A stretch of 64,000 nucleotides of DNA. Origin: Desulfosarcina widdelii (GTDB lineage: Bacteria > Desulfobacterota > Desulfobacteria > Desulfobacterales > Desulfosarcinaceae). Position numbers and translations under genes: made by a program. Below are positions 50,311-59,829 of the stretch, piece after piece. The notes below the pieces were generated by a model, which saw only the letters and a list, made by a program, of their open reading frames with translations, was not told the DNA's origin and made no database searches. How positions within the stretch are numbered: the stretch's first letter is position 1; each line of letters starts with the position of its first letter. The stretch is from the NCBI RefSeq assembly GCF_009688965.1, contig NZ_AP021875.1:620001-684000 (forward strand). Reading direction: 5' to 3'.

Positions 50311-52125
50311 TCACTGTTTGAACTCTTCCTCACTTCTATGGCACTTGATGGTATGCCCATCGTCGAGATTGCGAACAGGCGGAATTTCCAGATCACAGAC
50401 GCCGGGAATCGATAGCGGGCAGCGATCGAAAAATGGGCAGCCGGTCTCTGTTAGTTTGACCTCCCGATCCATACCCGCTTTCGCCTCCTGGGTCTCAATG
50501 GCCTCTTCCAGCCAGCCAACTCGCATTTCCGGTACCGACGCAATAAGCATCCGTGTATAGGGATGATAGGGGGGCGAAAGGACTTGGTCCGTTCCTCCCT
50601 GCTCGACTACCTGGCCGGCGTATAGGACGATTATCTCGTCGGCGAAAGAAGCGACCGTGGAAAGGTCATGGCTGATAAAAACGAATGACACCCCGGTCTG
50701 TTGACGCAGCTGTTTGAGGAGCTCGATGATGTTGGCACCGACGATAGTATCGAGCGCCGATATGACCTCGTCGCAAAGCACCACCTCCGGTAACGCCGCG
50801 AGTGCGCGGGCCAGGTTGACGCGCTGCTTCTGGCCACCGGACAACTCTTCCGGATAGCGACCAGCAAACTCTTGAGGTAAATCGACCATGTGGAGCAGTT
50901 CGCCGATGCGCTTTCTTTTTTCGTCACCATTCAACCCCAGGTAGAATTCGATCGGACGGCCGAGGATTCTATCAATTCTCTGGCGCGGATTGAGCGCTGT
51001 GTCTGCCATCTGAAACACAAACTGCACTTTCTGGAGCTGTTCACGCGAGCGATGTTTGAGATGGGGCTGTAGGGATTTCCCATTCAGCAACACATCCCCC
51101 CTGCTTGCTGGCAAAAGACCGGACATGACCCTGGCCATGGTGGATTTCCCGCACCCGGACTCTCCGATCACACCCACGGTGTGGCCTTTTTTTATGGTCA
51201 CATTCACATCATGAAGGACCAAAACAGCCGGCATGCCCTCTTTCCGTTTTCCATAACCCGCTGTGATATTGATCAATTCCAGGGCAGGAAGGTCGCACTC
51301 GTGCTCTTCTGACAACTTATCGCCCTGACCGGCTGCCGGAGGTGGCCGAACGGCATCCATCAGCCGCCGTGTGTAATCTTGTCCCGGCCTGTTGATGACC
51401 TGCTCAGCAGTCCCATGTTCCAAAATTTCTCCCGAGTAAAGCACGACGATGTAATCGGCTATTTGAGCGACAACGGAAAGATCATGGGTCACATAAATAG
51501 CGGCCGAACCTTCCTGCTTGATTACGGATTTAAAGGCTTTTAGCACCTCGATCTGGGTCGTGACGTCTAGCGCTGTCGTAGGTTCGTCCAGCAAAAGAAG
51601 TTCGGGTTTGCCGCAAAGTGCCATAGCGGCCATTAGCCTTTGCAACTGGCCGCCGGAGACCTGATGCGGATAACGCCTTCCCAGCCATTCCGGATCCGGC
51701 AGATCCATGGCTCTGTATAGCATCTCAGCCCGCTGATCTGCCCCTTGCTGGTTCAGATGCCCATGAATCAGGGCCGATTCGGTTACCTGCTCTCCGATCG
51801 TCAGCGCCGGATTGAAAGCGGCGGCAGCGCTTTGCGCCACATAGGCCACACGCTGTCCGCGAAGCTGTCTTTTTTCCTCTGCCGGCATAGAGATGATGTC
51901 CCGGCCGTCCAACCGGACCTCGCCCCCGGCAAACACCATCCCGGGCTTTGTATACCCCAATGCGGAGAGCGCAATGGTAGTTTTTCCCGAACCCGATTCA
52001 CCGATAAGTGCTACCACTTCACCGGGCGCAACGCTGAAACTCACTCCCTTGACGATCGGTAACAAGCTGCCATCTTCTTTTCGTGCACTAATCCTGAGAT
52101 TATCGACTTCCAGCAGTTTGGTCAT
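50311..52125 (-). CDS. Oligopeptide/dipeptide-type ABC transporter, fused double ATPase
   Basis: A 604-residue protein that joins the two ATPases (DppD- and DppF-like) usually made separately. The first has GESGSGKTT, the signature VSGGQLQRLMAAM and LLLLDEPTTALD. The second, after a linker near 265-280, has GESGCGKST, LSGGQKQRVNLARAL and VVLCDEVISALD, where the usual Pro of DEPxSALD is Val. The C-terminal oligopeptide-transport extension has three Cys (CPFFDRCPLSIPGVC) plus one later. It powers uptake through the permeases upstream. The ATG overlaps the permease stop (ATGA), so translation is coupled. Confidence 0.94.
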   Translation of the reverse strand: MTKLLEVDNLRISARKEDGSLLPIVKGVSFSVAPGEVVALIGESGSGKTTIALSALGYTKPGMVFAGGEVRLDGRDIISMPAEEKRQLRGQRVAYVAQSAAAAFNPALTIGEQVTESALIHGHLNQQGADQRAEMLYRAMDLPDPEWLGRRYPHQVSGGQLQRLMAAMALCGKPELLLLDEPTTALDVTTQIEVLKAFKSVIKQEGSAAIYVTHDLSVVAQIADYIVVLYSGEILEHGTAEQVINRPGQDYTRRLMDAVRPPPAAGQGDKLSEEHECDLPALELINITAGYGKRKEGMPAVLVLHDVNVTIKKGHTVGVIGESGCGKSTMARVMSGLLPASRGDVLLNGKSLQPHLKHRSREQLQKVQFVFQMADTALNPRQRIDRILGRPIEFYLGLNGDEKRKRIGELLHMVDLPQEFAGRYPEELSGGQKQRVNLARALAALPEVVLCDEVISALDTIVGANIIELLKQLRQQTGVSFVFISHDLSTVASFADEIIVLYAGQVVEQGGTDQVLSPPYHPYTRMLIASVPEMRVGWLEEAIETQEAKAGMDREVKLTETGCPFFDRCPLSIPGVCDLEIPPVRNLDDGHTIKCHRSEEEFKQ

Positions 52126-53060
52126 TAGATCATCCTTTTCGCCAATTTTGAACCAGAATGGGCGGAAATATCGTCAACGATCATGTTGATCGATATCGTC
52201 AGCGTGGCTATCGCAAAAGCCGGCACCAGGGGTGCAATCGAACCGTATGGGAGACCAGCAAGGTTCTCTCTTACCATGCTGCCCCAGTCCGACATCGGCG
52301 GTTGTATACCCAGGCCGAGAAAACTAAGGCTGGAAATAAAAAGGAGGACCCATACAAACCGTAAACCGAAATCAGTAGCCAGCGGAACCGCTACATTGGG
52401 CAATACTTCGCGGGTGATTATCCACCACAGACCCTCACCTCGTACCTGGGATGCTTCGACAAAATCACTGACCATAACTTCCTGTCCCAATGCACGCGCA
52501 ATACGGAAAACGCTAGCCGCGTAGATAAAACCGGTTAGCACCACCAGAATTGGAATTGTACTGCCGATAGCGGCAATCACGACCAGGCCCAGCATAATGT
52601 GCGGCATCGAAACGATAGCATCGTTGACCCGGCTGAGGGACATATCGAGTATACCGCCGCCGACCGCAGCGGCAATGCCCAGCGTCACACCTACGATGTA
52701 CGCCAGCAACGTCGCGGCGAGCGTGATTGCTATGGTAGTCCTCGCTCCGAAGAGCGTCCGAGACAAGATATCCCGCCCCATGTAGTCGGTGCCGAGAAAA
52801 GCGACCTTGCTCGGATTCTGAAAAGTAGTTTCGGGATAACGATTGTCGCTACCAGGTACTATAAACAACGCTTCGTCCAGGATGTCCGCCTCGTGATACG
52901 GCGCGATGTAAGGACCGATGAGTGCTAAAATCACCCATGAAACAACAACACAGATGCTGAACTTACCGGTCCAGGAAAACTTCATCCGGCGTCTGGGGGG
53001 CGCATCAGGGAGTTCCTCGAACTGCGGCGTTGTGCTGGTTTGATTGACCGTTTTCGACAT
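52125..53060 (-). CDS. Dipeptide-type ABC transporter permease (DppC-like)
   Basis: A 311-residue inner-membrane permease with about six helices and the BPD_transp_1 fold. The N-terminal OppC helix is present (WTGKFSICVVVSWVILALIG), the TM region begins LGTDYMGRDILSRTLFGART, and the ATPase-coupling loop reads EASQVRGEGLWWIITREVLP. It starts 12 bp after the DppB-like gene and overlaps the ATPase gene. Confidence 0.93.
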   Translation of the reverse strand: MSKTVNQTSTTPQFEELPDAPPRRRMKFSWTGKFSICVVVSWVILALIGPYIAPYHEADILDEALFIVPGSDNRYPETTFQNPSKVAFLGTDYMGRDILSRTLFGARTTIAITLAATLLAYIVGVTLGIAAAVGGGILDMSLSRVNDAIVSMPHIMLGLVVIAAIGSTIPILVVLTGFIYAASVFRIARALGQEVMVSDFVEASQVRGEGLWWIITREVLPNVAVPLATDFGLRFVWVLLFISSLSFLGLGIQPPMSDWGSMVRENLAGLPYGSIAPLVPAFAIATLTISINMIVDDISAHSGSKLAKRMI

Positions 53061-53072
53061 AATCGATACTCT

Positions 53073-54044
53073 CTATTTGGGATTCCGTAGCCGGGGATTT
53101 GACAGGATTGTGGCCATATCCGCAATAAATATCAAAATGATGTAGGATGCACAGAAAATCATGGCACAAGCCTGGACTAGCGGCATATCCCTGGTCTGCA
53201 CTCCATCGACCAGCAGCCTTGCCAGCCCCGGATAGGCGAAAATCGTCTCCACAATGACCACGCCGCTGACGAGGTACGCCAAGTTCAGTGCGATCACATT
53301 GACGATGGGTCCAATGGCGTTGAACAGTGCATGCCGCAAGATGATTCTCTTGCGAGGCAACCCTTTGAGTATTGCCATCTCAATGTAAGGGGAACTCATC
53401 ACATTGAGCACCGTGGCCCTGGTCATCCGAATGATTTGCGACGACACCACAATCACTAAGGTAAGGGTCGGCATCACCATCACCTTGAATAGCTGCCAAC
53501 CGCTTTCATTCCCGCTAATATAGGCAATTGAGGGCAGCCAGCCAAATTTTACGGCCAGCATGAGCACCAGAAATGTGCCGACAAGGAATTCCGGAACCGA
53601 AATCAGGCTAAGCGTGGAAAAGGTGACGATACGATCCAGCAGGGTGCCAGGGTACATCGAGGTAACAAGGCCCAGGGTCAACGACAGGGGAATAGCGATC
53701 ATTGCAACCATGCCAGCGAGGCGCAATGTGTTCCACAATCGGGGAATGATCATGGTGGCAATCGGGGTGCCTATTGTACCCACCCCTGAACCTGCTTTGG
53801 AGATACCGAGATCCCCGGTCAGCAGATCGCCCAACCAGAGAAAGTAGCGCAAGTATGCCGGCTGATCCAGGCCAAGATCGGCACGCAACGCCGCCAGAGA
53901 CTCCGGGGTTGCCATCTGGCCCAGAATAATCTGAGCGACATCCCCGGGAAGCACGCTTGTGCCTGTAAAAATCAGAACGGACACTACCCAAAGCGTAACA
54001 ATACCCAAAACGACCCGTCGCAGGATGGCTTTTCGTATTAACAT
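53073..54044 (-). CDS. Dipeptide-type ABC transporter permease (DppB-like)
   Basis: A 323-residue permease with the DppB N-terminal helix (LRRVVLGIVTLWVVSVLIFT), a periplasmic loop with GLDQPAYLRYFLWLGDLLTG (in which LGDLLTGDLG is the family motif) and the coupling loop ILKGLPRKRIILRHALFNAI. Six helices are expected. It is separated from the binding-protein gene upstream by a 106-bp gap that holds a large hairpin. Confidence 0.93.
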   Translation of the reverse strand: MLIRKAILRRVVLGIVTLWVVSVLIFTGTSVLPGDVAQIILGQMATPESLAALRADLGLDQPAYLRYFLWLGDLLTGDLGISKAGSGVGTIGTPIATMIIPRLWNTLRLAGMVAMIAIPLSLTLGLVTSMYPGTLLDRIVTFSTLSLISVPEFLVGTFLVLMLAVKFGWLPSIAYISGNESGWQLFKVMVMPTLTLVIVVSSQIIRMTRATVLNVMSSPYIEMAILKGLPRKRIILRHALFNAIGPIVNVIALNLAYLVSGVVIVETIFAYPGLARLLVDGVQTRDMPLVQACAMIFCASYIILIFIADMATILSNPRLRNPK

Positions 54045-54090
54045 TTATTAACCTCTAAACCGCTTTACTGAGTCGCTTTCGCAATAGTTG

Positions 54091-54136
54091 AAGGGAAAAG
54101 GACTGCATGATGAGTTGCATGCAGTCCTTTTCCCTT
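54091..54136 (-). promoter_or_regulatory. Perfect 19-bp inverted repeat between binding protein and permease
   Basis: AAGGGAAAAGGACTGCATG, an 8-base loop, then its exact complement. It lies 15 bp after the binding-protein stop and 47 bp before the permease. Such hairpins often stabilise the upstream mRNA or partly terminate, giving more binding protein than permease. Confidence 0.75.
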
Positions 54137-54150
54137 TAATGAAACGAACC

Positions 54151-55728
54151 TTAGCTTTCCAACCAGGCGAATTCTGGCCATTCAGATGCCCCCACCGGGC
54201 CCAGAGGTTGATTGGGTATGCCGTGAAGCTTGTCGCTGACACCGTCAAGGTTATTCACGAAGCATGGAATTACGAGTCCGCTCTCGTTGTGAACCATTGT
54301 CTGCATTTCACAGTACATCGCATGGCGCTTATCAGGATTGGTTTCAGCCAGCGACAGTTTGAGCAGTTCACCAAACCGCTTGTTGTGCCAATGGGTGTCA
54401 TTCCACGGAGCCCCCGGGCCCAACTGAAGCGCCAACATGCTGTTCGCCGTGGGACGCATATTCCATCCTGTGATATTCAGCGGTTCTTTCAGCCAGACGG
54501 CCCCCCAATACCCGTCGACGGGTACTTTCTTGACCTTGAGGTCGAAACCGATCTTTTTCAGGTTTGCCTGCATCATGATAGCCATATCTTCAGAGCCCGA
54601 AACCACTGGCGCGACAAAAAGTTCAGCGGAAGAATAACCTGACTTTTTGAGGTGCCACTTGGCCTTATCAGGGTCGTATCCCCGCTGCGGCAATTCAGAG
54701 CAATAGTCTTTGCCATACGCAGACGATATTGGCTGGTCATTGCCCACTTGGCCATGGCCCTTGAGAATGGACCGGACGATACGCTCACGATCCTGGATGT
54801 ACCGCATCCCCATTACGAAATCATAGTTCTCACCAGGAGGCGTGTCCTTGAGGCAGGCGACTCCGCCAAACTGTCCCGATGGTTCCGATATAACATGCAC
54901 ACCGGCAGCCTGATTGATAAGACGGATGGACTTGTTATCAACACGAGCTGCAATTTGCACATCACCTGCAATGAGCGCATTGGTACGGGCGATCGGGTCG
55001 GTAATCGCCGTGATTTCCAATGCATCCAGATAGGGACCTTCTCTCCAGTAATTTTCGTTACGGACGTGCACAGATTTCACGCCAGGCTCAAAGGATTTCA
55101 GTACAAAGGGGCCGGTCCCATTGCCTTTTTTAAAGTCTGTAGTGCCCTTTTTGGCGATTTTCATTTGATAGATACCGAGAATAATCGGCAAGTCAGCGTT
55201 CGGTGTACCCAAGACCGCCTTCACGGTATGGCTGTCGATCTTTTTCCACTCGCTCACCGATTCCATGAGCAGCTTGACCACGGATGTTGATTTTTTCCCG
55301 AGATGGCGGTTCAGGCTCCAGACCACGTCATCTGCGGTTAGAGGCGATCCGTCGTGAAAATGCACTCCTTTGCGAATCTTGAATGTGAATTCAGTGGCGG
55401 TGCTGTTCGATGACCATTCTTCCGCCAATTCGGGATGCAAGGACATGTCATCGAGGATTTGTATCAGGTTGTTATAGGTGGCCCTGCCCCGCGCGTAATC
55501 GATAGTTGATGTTTGGGCAATTGGATCCATCGTGTCATCCGGTCCATGTATGTCGGATGCCATCCTGATGACTCCGCCCTTTTGCGGTGTCGCAGCCAAG
55601 GCTTTACCCGATTTCAAGAGTACGCCAGAAGCCGCTGCCGAAAGTCCTAAAGCGCCCATTGCCGCCATAAACTCACGACGATTAATTTTCCCGTCTCGAT
55701 ACATTCCTTGAAACACTTTGATTCCCAT
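54151..55728 (-). CDS. Periplasmic substrate-binding protein of dipeptide type (Tat signal)
   Basis: A 525-residue SBP_bac_5 family protein. The N-terminus NRREFMAAMGALGLSAAASG carries a twin-arginine Tat signal, so it is exported folded, and LKSGKALA marks the likely cut. Family stretches are LAEEWSSNSTATEFTFKIRK, GVHFHDGSPLTADDVVWSLN and ITDPIARTNALIAGDVQIA. The ligand is not clear: relatives bind peptides, nickel or opine-like amines, and the one-carbon genes nearby hint at a methylated compound. The ATG at 55728 is preferred, since GGAGG lies within the ATG GAGG of the upstream start at 55743. Confidence 0.92.
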   Translation of the reverse strand: MGIKVFQGMYRDGKINRREFMAAMGALGLSAAASGVLLKSGKALAATPQKGGVIRMASDIHGPDDTMDPIAQTSTIDYARGRATYNNLIQILDDMSLHPELAEEWSSNSTATEFTFKIRKGVHFHDGSPLTADDVVWSLNRHLGKKSTSVVKLLMESVSEWKKIDSHTVKAVLGTPNADLPIILGIYQMKIAKKGTTDFKKGNGTGPFVLKSFEPGVKSVHVRNENYWREGPYLDALEITAITDPIARTNALIAGDVQIAARVDNKSIRLINQAAGVHVISEPSGQFGGVACLKDTPPGENYDFVMGMRYIQDRERIVRSILKGHGQVGNDQPISSAYGKDYCSELPQRGYDPDKAKWHLKKSGYSSAELFVAPVVSGSEDMAIMMQANLKKIGFDLKVKKVPVDGYWGAVWLKEPLNITGWNMRPTANSMLALQLGPGAPWNDTHWHNKRFGELLKLSLAETNPDKRHAMYCEMQTMVHNESGLVIPCFVNNLDGVSDKLHGIPNQPLGPVGASEWPEFAWLES

Positions 55729-55743
55729 AGTTTCATCCTCCAT

Positions 55744-56082
55744 GGTTTTGTGAGATCATTGCCAATGAACTCTAATCATTTTCACCCGCGATATCGTGTT
55801 CTGCGGTTAATTTCGTATATCCATTGACGGCACGTTGATACCCGCATGGGCCCTTCTTGGGCAGGGCGCTCACCTCGGCGACCCTATAAGCAGGCTCGTG
55901 CTCTGTAAGGATGCGCCTTTCTCGTGAAGACCTTTTTTGTATTAAGACATGGTGTCACCAAATGGAAGAAAAAATTATTAAACAAGATTGGCCATCGGGT
56001 GGAAATAGATCCCAGCTCGCTAAATCATCTCAGTCACAACGCCCTGCCGTTTTTTTGGTGCGGACCATTCATTACTCCGGAT
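55744..56082. other. Upstream region of the ABC operon
   Basis: This gap of about 340 bp separates the ABC operon from the FadR-type regulator. It holds the operator at 55950-55960 and must hold the operon promoter. No gene is supported. Confidence 0.55.
55950..55960. promoter_or_regulatory. FadR/GntR-type operator 1
   Basis: TGGTGTCACCA is a perfect palindrome matching the FadR-subfamily consensus TGGTnnnACCA. It lies about 220 bp before the binding-protein gene and also after the regulator gene. An identical site is at 56989. Confidence 0.7.
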
Positions 56083-56799
56083 TTAACTCTTAAAACCACC
56101 TCCTTTCTTCAAGTAGGCACTGCCGATTTTGAAATGTTCCAAAATCGCTTCCTGGGTGGAATTTTCGTCACCTCTTTTAACAGCATCGACAATGCTTTTT
56201 AGGTTTTTCAGGTTTTCCAGACTGAACGCATCCTCGTTTGAACGATAGATCTGAAAATAGGCCGCAAGGTTGTCAAGGATGGTTCTTAAAATTATACCGT
56301 AAATACGGTTGCCGGTCGTTTTGGCCAAGATTAGATGTAAACTTATATCCAACTCTATATATGAATCCCAATCGAGTTTATCATCTTTTGTGAGATCTTC
56401 GATCTTTTTAATGATTTCTTCAAGTTTCGCGATATCCCTTTCAGTGGCCAGTTTTGCCGCTTTTCTGGCGACAATACCTTCAATCTCGGAACGAAATTGT
56501 ACAATGTCCTCCCAGGAGATCTGCTTGGATTTTATCGCCAGCCCCAGGCTCTGGCTTAACTTCTCTGTGGTTGTCACTTTGACAAAGGTACCGGTTGTGC
56601 AAATCTCAATTAGCCCTTTTTGTTCTAGAACTCGCAGGGACTCCCGTAAGGTTCTCCGGCTGATGTTGAGGGTTTCAGACAAATTTCTCTCAGCTGGCAG
56701 TCGTTCGCCGGGCACCAGTTTACCCGAAAGGATATGGTCTTCTATCTGATCCGCCACTTCTTGATAAATACGATTAGGCCGAACGACCTTATTAAACAT
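56083..56799 (-). CDS. GntR family regulator, FadR subfamily
   Basis: A 238-residue regulator with an N-terminal winged helix (residues 10-75; IYQEVADQIEDHILSGKLVP, then LNISRRTLRESLRVLEQKGL) and a C-terminal all-helical FCD domain (about 95-225; DIVQFRSEIEGIVARKAAKL, with Asp and His residues in DISLHLILAKTTGN that often bind a metal and a carboxylate ligand). AGAGGGT precedes the ATG. Identical FadR-type sites before this gene and before the ABC operon suggest it represses itself and the transporter until the substrate or its acid product is bound. Confidence 0.92.
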   Translation of the reverse strand: MFNKVVRPNRIYQEVADQIEDHILSGKLVPGERLPAERNLSETLNISRRTLRESLRVLEQKGLIEICTTGTFVKVTTTEKLSQSLGLAIKSKQISWEDIVQFRSEIEGIVARKAAKLATERDIAKLEEIIKKIEDLTKDDKLDWDSYIELDISLHLILAKTTGNRIYGIILRTILDNLAAYFQIYRSNEDAFSLENLKNLKSIVDAVKRGDENSTQEAILEHFKIGSAYLKKGGGFKS

Positions 56800-57461
56800 T
56801 TTTTACCCTCTTACAAAATGCAGAAAACGTCATTTCCACCCGCACTAAAGTCTTGTAAGGTATCCATATAAATCTATAGCTTACGCATGCAGGCACCCAT
56901 GCGCCTAAATTTGACCCATTTTACGAGTTTCTCAACACTCAGTTGAATCGTGCCATGTGATTTCACTTCAATCTGATGTGTGGGTTAATGGTGTCACCAT
57001 ACATAGCAAGTGTCAAGAAAAAATCCCTAAACACAAATTGATATCCCATTTTGCAGGGTATGCGGATAAACTGAGCGCCATATTTTGGCGCTTCCCAAAG
57101 TATTCAGAGCGACATCCATGGCCACATATAAAAAGTAATCGAATGTTGTATGACAATACGGTCCTATCGAACACATACAATCTGCTGTCAATATCAGTGT
57201 TCGCATCAAGGTTTCATGAAACTTAATATCGCGTATATCTTCGCAGCAGACAGGAACAAATCGTCAAAGTTGCGATGATCAGTGGATAGTCTACATTTCC
57301 AAAACCATATATCGGGGTGAAGACGGTGCATAAATGGTGTCTTCACAGCCGCACTCATATCGACATCAATGCCGAAACAATTTCAGATTATTCGACAAAC
57401 TTTTCAAGTTGGACCCTGGTTTTCATGCCACAACTGGAGCACCGGTGTTATAAAATCCTTA
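56800..57461. other. Gap between the FadR-type regulator and the MFS gene
   Basis: A 660-bp stretch with no gene that I can support. It holds the operator at 56989-56999 and an 8-bp inverted repeat, GTGAAGAC (57316-57323) and GTCTTCAC (57338-57345), that lies after the MFS stop. The frame of 89 codons at 56957-57226 has no recognisable content. Confidence 0.5.
56989..56999. promoter_or_regulatory. FadR/GntR-type operator 2
   Basis: TGGTGTCACCA, identical to the site at 55950-55960, lies 190 bp upstream of the FadR-type regulator gene. It suggests self-regulation. Confidence 0.7.
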
Positions 57462-58706
57462 CTAATTGACCTCTCCATCTGTCCTTTGGTCCAAGGCCAT
57501 GACCACTGGCGAGGTACTTTTCATTGGAACGAAAAGGACCTGTTCTTCCACGGGAACCACATCTACTTTATCCCGCTTCCGCAAGTATAATATGACCACG
57601 GCCAATGCGCCGCTGTTCAATCCCCAGAAAACAAAAAGTCCGGCAGGCGAGTCCAGCAGGGTCATCACTACGGATACCAAAAAAGGGCTGACACTGGCAC
57701 CGATACTGTAAGCAAACAAAAGGTTTGCGCTAACGCCTACCGCTTCGAGCCCACCGCAGACATCGTGAGTTCTGGCTACCGATATTGGATAGACGGTGAA
57801 CGCGAGGGCGCCGAACAATCCCATTTCTATTACCAATTGCCAAAAAGAAATCTCTCCGACGATGAACATGATCCCGCTAACGACTGTCATTGCGGTGGCG
57901 ATCACTGCCAAGACCAATGTGCGGTCAAAACGATCAGAAAGGGTCCCGGCGATCCATTGGGCTGCCAGACCGCAAAAAACGGTGATTGACATGATCCAGG
58001 ACAGCTGGTGAAGCGACAGGTCTATTGAATTGCAATATACCGGTGTCATGGCAAAAAAGGCACTGTTGGTCATACCGGAGGCCAAACACCCCAAAATGCC
58101 CAAGGGCACTTTGTGGAAAAGCGACATGAAGCTGGTGGGCTGGGTTTCCGGTAAACGGGGGTGGACCCCTTCGGTAGTGGATACCGGGATGAGGCAGAGT
58201 GAAAATACGATTCCCGCTAAAATGAACAGTCCCTGGCCGTAAACATCGGCAACATTCAGCAATTGTTGGCCGATACCGATTCCCATATACATCAATGTCA
58301 TGTAGATGGAAAATACGCGCCCCCGACGGTCTGATTCGGTGCATTCGTTGAGCCAACTCTCTATGACCACGAACAGACCAAAGATTGTAATGCCGTTAGA
58401 AAACCGCAACAGGCACCAAAACCAAGGCGCAATGTACATCCCGTATAGAAGGATTGTTGATGTCGTAAGAGCGGCGAACACAGCAAAGGCTCGGATATGG
58501 CCAACCTTTCGTATCAATCGCTGGCAAACGAATGAACCGATCAAAAGACCTGTGAAGTGGCTGGACAAGATTACACCGATAGTGGTTGTAGCGAAGCCTT
58601 CCACTGTCATCCGTACACTCACAAGTGTATTCAACAAACCGTTGCCGACCAGGAAAATAAAAGCCGTTAAAAACAGCGAGCTGAAAATTCTGAAGGTATT
58701 AACCAT
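57462..58706 (-). CDS. MFS transporter (YcaD-like)
   Basis: A 414-residue major facilitator with twelve helices. Motif A appears as FVCQRLIRKVGHIRAF after helix 2, and the second half carries WIAGTLSDRFDRTLVLAV. The stretch FVVIESWLNECTESDRRGRV is typical of the YcaD-like branch, whose substrates are poorly known. AGAGGCCAGG precedes the ATG. It lies between the FadR-type regulator and the methyl-transfer genes and may move the same class of compound. Confidence 0.83.
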   Translation of the reverse strand: MVNTFRIFSSLFLTAFIFLVGNGLLNTLVSVRMTVEGFATTTIGVILSSHFTGLLIGSFVCQRLIRKVGHIRAFAVFAALTTSTILLYGMYIAPWFWCLLRFSNGITIFGLFVVIESWLNECTESDRRGRVFSIYMTLMYMGIGIGQQLLNVADVYGQGLFILAGIVFSLCLIPVSTTEGVHPRLPETQPTSFMSLFHKVPLGILGCLASGMTNSAFFAMTPVYCNSIDLSLHQLSWIMSITVFCGLAAQWIAGTLSDRFDRTLVLAVIATAMTVVSGIMFIVGEISFWQLVIEMGLFGALAFTVYPISVARTHDVCGGLEAVGVSANLLFAYSIGASVSPFLVSVVMTLLDSPAGLFVFWGLNSGALAVVILYLRKRDKVDVVPVEEQVLFVPMKSTSPVVMALDQRTDGEVN

Positions 58707-58964
58707 CCTGGCCTCTAAAAAATGCAGATGCTTACGGTTGAAAAAAATGTTTGGCGTTAAAATCCACTATCGCTGAGGGTACCTGTCATGGCGTTTCCGG
58801 GCCTAACCTTTTTTCAACCTTCCCTCTGGTATACAGGTTTCACTAAGGGCCCTTGCCGCCCGTCTTATTTGATGATTTAAAATTACTGTTAACCCCCACA
58901 GATACTATATTTCCATGAATGCCTGTCGTACCGATGCTGATTCCTCAAATCATGAAATATGCGC

Positions 58965-59759
58965 TTACACAATAACACCGGCCCGGAAGGCCTTGAGGTA
59001 GTTCATGCAGAAATTGTCTTTTCCTGCCAGCGCTTCGGCGGCGATGATGTTGGCCATCATCTTTTGGTCCAGCGGGTTGATGATGGCCCCGTCCAGGCCC
59101 TTGGCAATGGCCATGGTCATGAAGGTCTGGTTCATGAACTTTCGGGACGGCAAGCCGTACGATATGTTGCTCAGCCCGCAGGCTGTGTGAATGCCCGGAA
59201 AGGTTTTTACAATCTGCTCGATGGCGTTGACAAACTCCACCCCGAAGGTGCTGTCCACCGACACCGGCTGCACCAAGGGGTCCACGAAGATGTTCGCCAC
59301 CGCCACGTTGTTCCTTAAAAGGCCGCCCACCAGTTCGTCGGCGATTTTCATGCGGTCTTCCACGGTCTGGGGCATGCCCGCATCGCTCATGCACAACGCG
59401 ATCACCTTCATGTCCGTGCCGGCGATGATGGGCATCAGCTTTTCGTAGCGCTCCTTCTCCAACGAGATGGAGTTGATCATGGGGGTGCCTTTGTGCACCG
59501 ACAACGCCGCTTCGATGGCTGCCGGGTCCGGGCTGTCGATGGCGCAGGGCTTGTCGGTGACCTGCTGGACGGTTTCGACCAGCCATTTGAGGTATTCGGA
59601 CTCTTTGCCCACGAAGATACCGGCGTTGACGTCGATGTAGTCGGCCCCGGCCTCGGCCTGGTCGACGGCCACCTTCTGGATGGCTGCGCCATCGCCGGCC
59701 TCGATGGCCGCCTTGATGGCCTTGCGGCTGGCGTTGATCAGTTCGCCGATGATGATCAT
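58965..59759 (-). CDS. MtrH/AcsE-like corrinoid:pterin methyltransferase
   Basis: A 264-residue TIM-barrel protein of the pterin-binding (dihydropteroate-synthase-like) family that moves a methyl group between a corrinoid protein and tetrahydrofolate. Family stretches are MIIIGELINASRKAIKAAIE, AGADYIDVNAG, PCAIDSPDPAAIEAAL, MINSISLEKERYEKL and ACGLSNISYGLPSRKFMNQT. The start at 59759 matches the family start; the frame is open to 59813 with unrelated residues. It follows the corrinoid protein gene by about 70 bp, which holds a short TTCACCG repeat. The direction in the cell is probably from methyl-corrinoid to THF. Confidence 0.92.
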   Translation of the reverse strand: MIIIGELINASRKAIKAAIEAGDGAAIQKVAVDQAEAGADYIDVNAGIFVGKESEYLKWLVETVQQVTDKPCAIDSPDPAAIEAALSVHKGTPMINSISLEKERYEKLMPIIAGTDMKVIALCMSDAGMPQTVEDRMKIADELVGGLLRNNVAVANIFVDPLVQPVSVDSTFGVEFVNAIEQIVKTFPGIHTACGLSNISYGLPSRKFMNQTFMTMAIAKGLDGAIINPLDQKMMANIIAAEALAGKDNFCMNYLKAFRAGVIV

Positions 59760-59829
59760 GGCTCTGGTTCCTTGGTTGAGGTTCAAGGTTCGGTTTTTTC
59801 GTTCACCGTTCACCGTTCACTGGTGGCCG

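Noticed and set aside
55924..56202. 92-codon plus-strand frame before and into the FadR-type gene
   Set aside because: Overlaps the end of the regulator in antisense and contains operator 1; no family features.
56957..57226. 89-codon open frame before the FadR-type regulator
   Set aside because: No ribosome-binding site, no recognisable content, and it overlaps the operator at 56989.
59800..59822. Short tandem repeat TTCACCG x3 as a possible CRISPR or regulatory repeat
   Set aside because: Only about 20 bp, no spacers, and it lies between two co-transcribed genes; probably a simple slippage repeat.
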